NCBI GenBank assembly: GCA_964383905.1
Contig: CAYLJO010000261.1
Location: 1 to 8,333, forward strand
DNA length: 8,333 nucleotides
Direction: 5' to 3'
Source: CAYLJO01 sp964383905
GTDB taxonomy: Bacteria > Acidobacteriota > Blastocatellia > Pyrinomonadales > Pyrinomonadaceae
In this document: positions 5,537-8,333 of the stretch, piece by piece
Layout: every line of letters begins with the position of its first letter
Numbering within the stretch: the stretch's first letter is position 1
Notes under the pieces: generated by a model
Told to the model about the DNA's origin: nothing
Databases searched by the model: none
Seen by the model: only the letters and a program-made list of their open reading frames with translations
Made by a program: the position numbers and the translations under genes

Positions 5537-5545
5537 ACTATAACA
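5537..5545 (-). promoter_or_regulatory. Extended -10 promoter of the glycosyltransferase
   Basis: Minus strand TG-T-TATAGT, matching the extended -10 form TGnTATAAT at all but one position. No good -35 hexamer lies 16-18 bp upstream, as is common for this type. Transcription would start near 5530, about 75 bases before the ATG at 5454. Confidence 0.55.
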
Positions 5546-5597
5546 TAAGCCTGGCTTTCGATGCCCTTTCGGAGGTTAGCGGAAGGCTATGTTATAT
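5539..5597. repeat. Interrupted inverted repeat carrying both divergent promoters
   Basis: TATAACAT-A-AGCC (5539-5551) and GGCTATGTTATA (5586-5597) are reverse complements over 12 bases apart from one extra A. The 34 bases between them hold no gene. Each arm contains one of the two extended -10 elements, so the pair forms a mirror-image divergent promoter region. Confidence 0.65.
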
Positions 5598-5598
5598 T
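5590..5598 (+). promoter_or_regulatory. Extended -10 promoter of the S41 protease gene
   Basis: TG-T-TATATT (TG 5590-5591, -10 box 5593-5598). No good -35 box is visible. The start of transcription would fall near 5605, which excludes translation from the in-frame ATGs at 5561 and 5600 and supports the start at 5657, with a leader of about 52 bases. Confidence 0.55.
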
Positions 5599-5637
5599 TA
5601 TGGCGTCCGCTCCAGATGGCAAAAGGTGGGCGGCGCG

Positions 5638-5642
5638 AGGAG
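5638..5642 (+). promoter_or_regulatory. Ribosome binding site of the S41 protease gene, long spacing
   Basis: AGGAG lies 14 bases before the ATG at 5657, across a T-run. The spacing is the same as at atpD, and both starts read AGAGTATG. Confidence 0.45.
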
Positions 5643-5656
5643 TTTTTTCGCAGAGT

Positions 5657-7396
5657 ATGAGCAGGAAGTTTCTCATCGTTGGAAGCGCAATAATTATTGG
5701 GGCGACGGTAGTCGGGGGCATGGTTCCGAGGAATGCGCGTAGGTTTGTCTCGTCTCCGCGGACAGCGGCGGCGGGCGCGCCGACCGATACAACCGGCACC
5801 GCCGATAACATTGAAAGCGATTACCGCGAGGCTGTTTCCACCGTTTCATCCAACTACGCTGGCGACATTAATTACGAAAAGGCGACGCAAGCTGCCATTC
5901 AAGGGATGCTTTCGACGCTCGATCCGCACTCGATGTACTTCCCGCAGGCTGAGTTTACAAAACTCAAGGAAGACCAGGACTCGCGTTTCTATGGCATTGG
6001 CGTCACCATCCTGCAGCACCGCGACGGCGTCTACATCCAGTCGACTGTTGCCGGCACACCGGCTGCGCGCGCCGGGTTGCGCTATGGCGACCGTATTCTT
6101 GAAGTGGACGGCAAAGATGCGCGCGATTGGACCAGCGAACAGGTCTCCAAAAACGTGCGGGGAGAGCGCGGTGAGCCCGTCGTCATCAAGGTCGGGCGCG
6201 CGGGATCACAGGCCCCGTTGTACTTCAAAATCGTGCGTGATGCCGTACCGCTGCCATCCATCCGCAACGCCTACATGATTCGTCCCGGCACGGGCTACAT
6301 CGGTCTGAGGGGCGGCTTTCAACACACCACCGACGACGAACTCCGCGAAGCCATCAGTAACCTTAAGTCGCAGGGGATGCGCCAGATGATTCTGGATTTG
6401 CGCGACAATCCGGGCGGCTTGTTGGACCAGGCGATTGATGTCGCCAGCCAGTTTTTGCCGCGCGGTCAAACGATCGTCTCCGTCAAGGGTCGCAGTGAAT
6501 ACACACAGCCGATTGTTTATAAATCCAAGGGCAGTGATCCCGAGGATTTACCGCTGGTCGTGCTCATCAACCATAACAGCGCATCGGCTTCGGAGATCGT
6601 CGCAGGCGCCATGCAGGATCATGGGCGCGCACTGATCGTCGGTGAAACGAGTTTCGGCAAGGGACTCGTGCAGCGCGTCTTTCAACTCCCATTCAACACG
6701 GGGCTAACATTAACAACCGCAAGATATTACACCCCCTACGGGCGCTCGCTCCAACGTGATTACTCCAACGGATCGCTCTACGACTATTATGTGCGTCACG
6801 ACGCGGATGACGCGACGCAAACGTTAACGCCTCGTTCGATAACGCAGCCAGGTCAGTTGCCTCCTCAGGCCCAGCCGACGCCGCATCCTCCGACCGGCCC
6901 GGCGGTCAAAACGGCTGCCGGTCGCGTCTTTTACGGCGGTGGCGGCATTACACCCGACATCGAAGTTAAACCGCCGACACAGACGCCCCTGCGCAGTCGC
7001 ATCGCCGAAGTCGCTTTCTTTTTCACGCGCGAACTCGTCGCCGGGCAGGTTCCCGGTCTTGAATCTTACCGCGTCGAAAGGACTGAATACGGGCGTAATC
7101 CACGACCGACGGATTTCCCTGTCACGGATCGTGTCGTCGAAGCCTTTCGCAACTTTGTGCGGCACGACGCGAACCAGGGTCTTCAACCTGCGCAGATTGA
7201 TGCCGAACTGGATTACACTAAACTGCGGATCCGCGAAGAGATTGTTACTGCCGCCTATACGAGCGACGCGGGCACGAGAGTTCTTCAGGATACCGATCCC
7301 CAAATCTTACGCGCGATTGAGGCACTGCCCGACGCGAAGCATCTCGCCGAAATGGTGCGCGATGGTGGATCCGGTAATAACGCCTTGGTCAGGTGA
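5657..7396 (+). CDS. S41 family carboxyl-terminal processing peptidase (Ctp/Prc type) with long C-terminal tail
   Basis: Predicted Ser-Lys protease that trims or degrades proteins from their C-termini outside the cytoplasmic membrane. The 579-residue product starts with MSRKFLIVGSAIIIGATVV, a basic N-terminus and hydrophobic segment (about 5-22) acting as signal peptide or membrane anchor. A helical cap contains LSTLDPHSMYF (86-96). A PDZ domain (about 111-185) has YGIGVTI and the turn GLRYGDRILEVDG. In the S41 core, LDLRDNPGGLL (246-256) precedes NSASASEIVAGAMQDHGRA (307-325, nucleophile Ser310) and GETSFGKGLVQ (329-339, base Lys335); the 25-residue spacing fits the family. A proline-rich stretch (about 398-417) interrupts the core before GGGGITPDIEV (427-437). 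About 140 further mostly helical residues follow, longer than short bacterial CtpA. The start was chosen from the promoter and signal peptide; earlier ATGs add 32 or 19 residues. The substrate is unknown. Confidence 0.93.
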   Translation: MSRKFLIVGSAIIIGATVVGGMVPRNARRFVSSPRTAAAGAPTDTTGTADNIESDYREAVSTVSSNYAGDINYEKATQAAIQGMLSTLDPHSMYFPQAEFTKLKEDQDSRFYGIGVTILQHRDGVYIQSTVAGTPAARAGLRYGDRILEVDGKDARDWTSEQVSKNVRGERGEPVVIKVGRAGSQAPLYFKIVRDAVPLPSIRNAYMIRPGTGYIGLRGGFQHTTDDELREAISNLKSQGMRQMILDLRDNPGGLLDQAIDVASQFLPRGQTIVSVKGRSEYTQPIVYKSKGSDPEDLPLVVLINHNSASASEIVAGAMQDHGRALIVGETSFGKGLVQRVFQLPFNTGLTLTTARYYTPYGRSLQRDYSNGSLYDYYVRHDADDATQTLTPRSITQPGQLPPQAQPTPHPPTGPAVKTAAGRVFYGGGGITPDIEVKPPTQTPLRSRIAEVAFFFTRELVAGQVPGLESYRVERTEYGRNPRPTDFPVTDRVVEAFRNFVRHDANQGLQPAQIDAELDYTKLRIREEIVTAAYTSDAGTRVLQDTDPQILRAIEALPDAKHLAEMVRDGGSGNNALVR

Positions 7397-7404
7397 TTCA
7401 TAGC

Positions 7405-7445
7405 GGGGATGGCCGATTTGGTATTAACGAGACTATCCCCTTGTT
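7405..7445 (+). terminator. Possible terminator of the S41 protease gene
   Basis: GGGGATGG (7405-7412) pairs with CTATCCCC (7433-7440), eight pairs including one G-T, with a 20-base loop, followed by TTGTT. It lies nine bases after the stop codon. The loop is long and the T-run poor, so this is a moderate call. Confidence 0.4.
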
Positions 7446-7462
7446 AAACAGCAGTTAAGGCG

Positions 7463-7489
7463 AAATATAAAACGCCTTGAAAACAAGGC
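7463..7489 (-). terminator. Rho-independent terminator of the HNH gene
   Basis: On the minus strand GCCTTG (7489-7484), loop TTTT, CAAGGC (7479-7474), then GTTTTATATTT: a compact six-pair stem with a T-rich tail about 70 bases after the HNH stop. On the plus strand the same bases can form the alternative stem AAGGCG/CGCCTT (7457-7462/7473-7478), so the two hairpins exclude each other. GGCCGGCC (7487-7494) overlaps the outer arm. Confidence 0.6.
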
Positions 7490-7559
7490 CGGCCGACCAA
7501 TCTTACCTCAAAACGTAGTCTTTACCCGCACACGCAATTTATCCAGCTACTTCAAGATA

Positions 7560-8012
7560 TCAATCACAGGATTGCCCCCGGAATCTGTCCAGATACGAAA
7601 TATCCAATGTCCACTGATGCCGGCTGCGCTGGTGCCAGATCTCGAAACACCCTTCGATATAGAGCTTTGCATCTTCCAAAGACCAGTTATTAACCCGCGC
7701 CAAATGAGCAATCGCGGCGCCTTGTCTGCCGCGCACGCCCGCCAGACCAATGTGTTTAACCTCGTGACACGAAGGGCAGAGGGCGATCAATCTCACCAGC
7801 GTTTGGATGCGGCGAGCATCATCATATTCAAAGACTTCATGACACTCCACAGGCCAACGTTTTCCTCGGCCACCGCAGATTTCACACACATAATTGGCGC
7901 GGGCGAAGATGATCCCCTTTAGCCGTGCCCATTCGTCTTTTGAGACATTGGAGCGCACGTTGCGGTACCATGCTGATCCTGGCACTAGTTCAACTGTCAA
8001 CAATTCAACCAT
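7560..8012 (-). CDS. Small stand-alone HNH-domain protein (putative endonuclease)
   Basis: A 150-residue protein with a zinc-bound beta-beta-alpha-metal (HNH-type) core. CEICGGRG (43-50) gives the first CxxC pair (C43, C46). WPVECHEVFEYDD (53-65) carries H58, which by alignment is the general-base histidine. LIALCPSCHEVKH (75-87) gives the second CxxC (C79, C82) and the final histidine H83. The usual HH pair is HE here, and the middle asparagine position appears to be R74, so it is a variant HNH. The N-terminus (LVPGSAWYRNVRS, 9-21) and the C-terminal part (HLARVNNWSLEDAKLYIEGCFEIW, 103-126, mostly helical) resemble small HNH proteins I recall from many bacteria, whose role is not established to my knowledge. 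No partner gene lies alongside, so there is no support for a defence or mobile role. Start at ATG 8012 has no clear Shine-Dalgarno site. Confidence 0.8.
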   Translation of the reverse strand: MVELLTVELVPGSAWYRNVRSNVSKDEWARLKGIIFARANYVCEICGGRGKRWPVECHEVFEYDDARRIQTLVRLIALCPSCHEVKHIGLAGVRGRQGAAIAHLARVNNWSLEDAKLYIEGCFEIWHQRSRHQWTLDISYLDRFRGQSCD

Positions 8013-8183
8013 TAACGGTCTCTGCGCTATGTTTCAGGTTCACACCTTTACAATCCCCTACTAATTTGGGGGGTTTGGCTAACTTATTCTACCTACACGC
8101 TTTCGGTTTGACGAATACCCTTTTCGTTGAGCAGTCAATCGGAGAGTTTTTGCAAATCCCATTTTAACAACAGTTTGGTGCTT
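8013..8183. other. Intergenic region upstream of the divergent HNH gene
   Basis: I see no gene here. A six-G run (8068-8073) and a short dyad AGGT-N4-ACCT (8037-8048) are the only patterns. The HNH gene should have its minus-strand promoter here, but no hexamer pair is good enough to name. Confidence 0.5.
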
Positions 8184-8212
8184 TTGAGGGATGGCACTGA
8201 TTTTGCTATAAT
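8184..8212 (+). promoter_or_regulatory. Strong sigma70-type promoter with perfect extended -10
   Basis: TTGAGG (8184-8189), 17-bp spacer, TATAAT (8207-8212), preceded by TG at 8204-8205 to give TGCTATAAT. Transcription would start near 8219-8220. It serves the gene beginning at 8308, with a leader of about 88 bases. Confidence 0.85.
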
Positions 8213-8243
8213 GTTCGATATGACGACAAATGCTGCAACTTAC

Positions 8244-8296
8244 CCTGTCTGGCAAAGCGTTAGAAGGACAGGTGCGGACGAAACCGAGACAGCCAG
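8244..8296 (+). promoter_or_regulatory. Leader with mutually exclusive stems before the edge gene
   Basis: CCTGTC (8244-8249) can pair with GACAGG (8267-8272). The overlapping CTGTCT (8245-8250) can instead pair with AGACAG (8287-8292), and CTGGC (8249-8253) with GCCAG (8292-8296), which would cover the first bases of the Shine-Dalgarno site. I do not recognise a known riboswitch. Short stems like these arise by chance, so confidence is low. Confidence 0.3.
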
Positions 8297-8300
8297 GAGG
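8295..8300 (+). promoter_or_regulatory. Consensus ribosome binding site of the edge gene
   Basis: AGGAGG, seven bases before the ATG at 8308, is the best Shine-Dalgarno match of any gene in this window and decides the start over the competing ATG at 8220. Confidence 0.8.
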
Positions 8301-8307
8301 AGCGATT

Positions 8308-8333
8308 ATGCGCTGGCCCAATTGGCCTCCACC
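8308..8333 (+). CDS. Unidentified gene, 5' end only
   Basis: Only the first eight codons are present, MRWPNWPP, cut by the window end. The call rests on the promoter 8184-8212 and the consensus Shine-Dalgarno site 8295-8300. Eight residues, rich in tryptophan and proline, do not identify a family. An alternative frame opens at ATG 8220, almost exactly at the predicted transcription start, and stays open for 38 codons to the edge; it would be a leaderless message and ignores the Shine-Dalgarno site, so I prefer 8308. Confidence 0.6.

Noticed and set aside
5561..5656. Earlier start for the S41 protease (ATG 5561 or 5600)
   Set aside because: Both lie upstream of the predicted transcription start near 5605 and would bury the signal segment behind up to 32 residues.

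Overview
The window is an ordinary-looking stretch of bacterial chromosome: seven complete protein genes and the first codons of an eighth. All genes share one moderately GC-rich composition, and I see no insertion sequence, phage gene, CRISPR array, tRNA or rRNA. Organism (inference, about 50% confidence): an Acidobacteriota-type bacterium. The pointers are a bacterial F1 beta subunit with a long insertion, an ALG5-like family 2 glycosyltransferase, a long-tailed S41 protease and a small HNH protein. No single marker settles this.

Layout. At 124-2151 (+) lie atpD and atpC, the beta and epsilon subunits of the F1 ATPase; a perfect 14-bp inverted repeat sits between them. A 287-base gap follows. 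It ends in a clear sigma70-type promoter whose -35 box is embedded in a 10+10 bp palindrome resembling a stretched parS site, and this drives ruvB (2439-3494, +). The ruvB 3' end carries an 18-bp perfect inverted repeat spanning the stop codon, then a 14-bp two-way terminator hairpin with a potential G-quadruplex overlapping its left arm and loop. Convergent to it, a minus-strand pair runs leftward: a dolichyl-phosphate-sugar-synthase-like glycosyltransferase (5454-4594), then pdxJ (4490-3735). The glycosyltransferase is divergent from a secreted or periplasmic S41 carboxyl-terminal processing protease (5657-7396, +). Their intergenic region holds two mirror-image extended -10 elements. A small stand-alone HNH protein (8012-7560, -) converges on the protease gene, with a good minus-strand terminator between them. 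At the right edge a strong promoter and a consensus Shine-Dalgarno site introduce a new gene starting at 8308 and cut by the window end.

How the genes work together. AtpD and AtpC belong to one complex. The remaining genes (RuvB recombination motor, PdxJ vitamin B6 synthesis, glycosyltransferase, Ctp protease, HNH protein) have no evident common pathway, so this is a run of housekeeping transcription units rather than a specialised island. The unusual content is mostly in the non-coding DNA: palindromes, structured 3' ends and competing hairpins at the gene borders. I did not find a new multi-gene system here.
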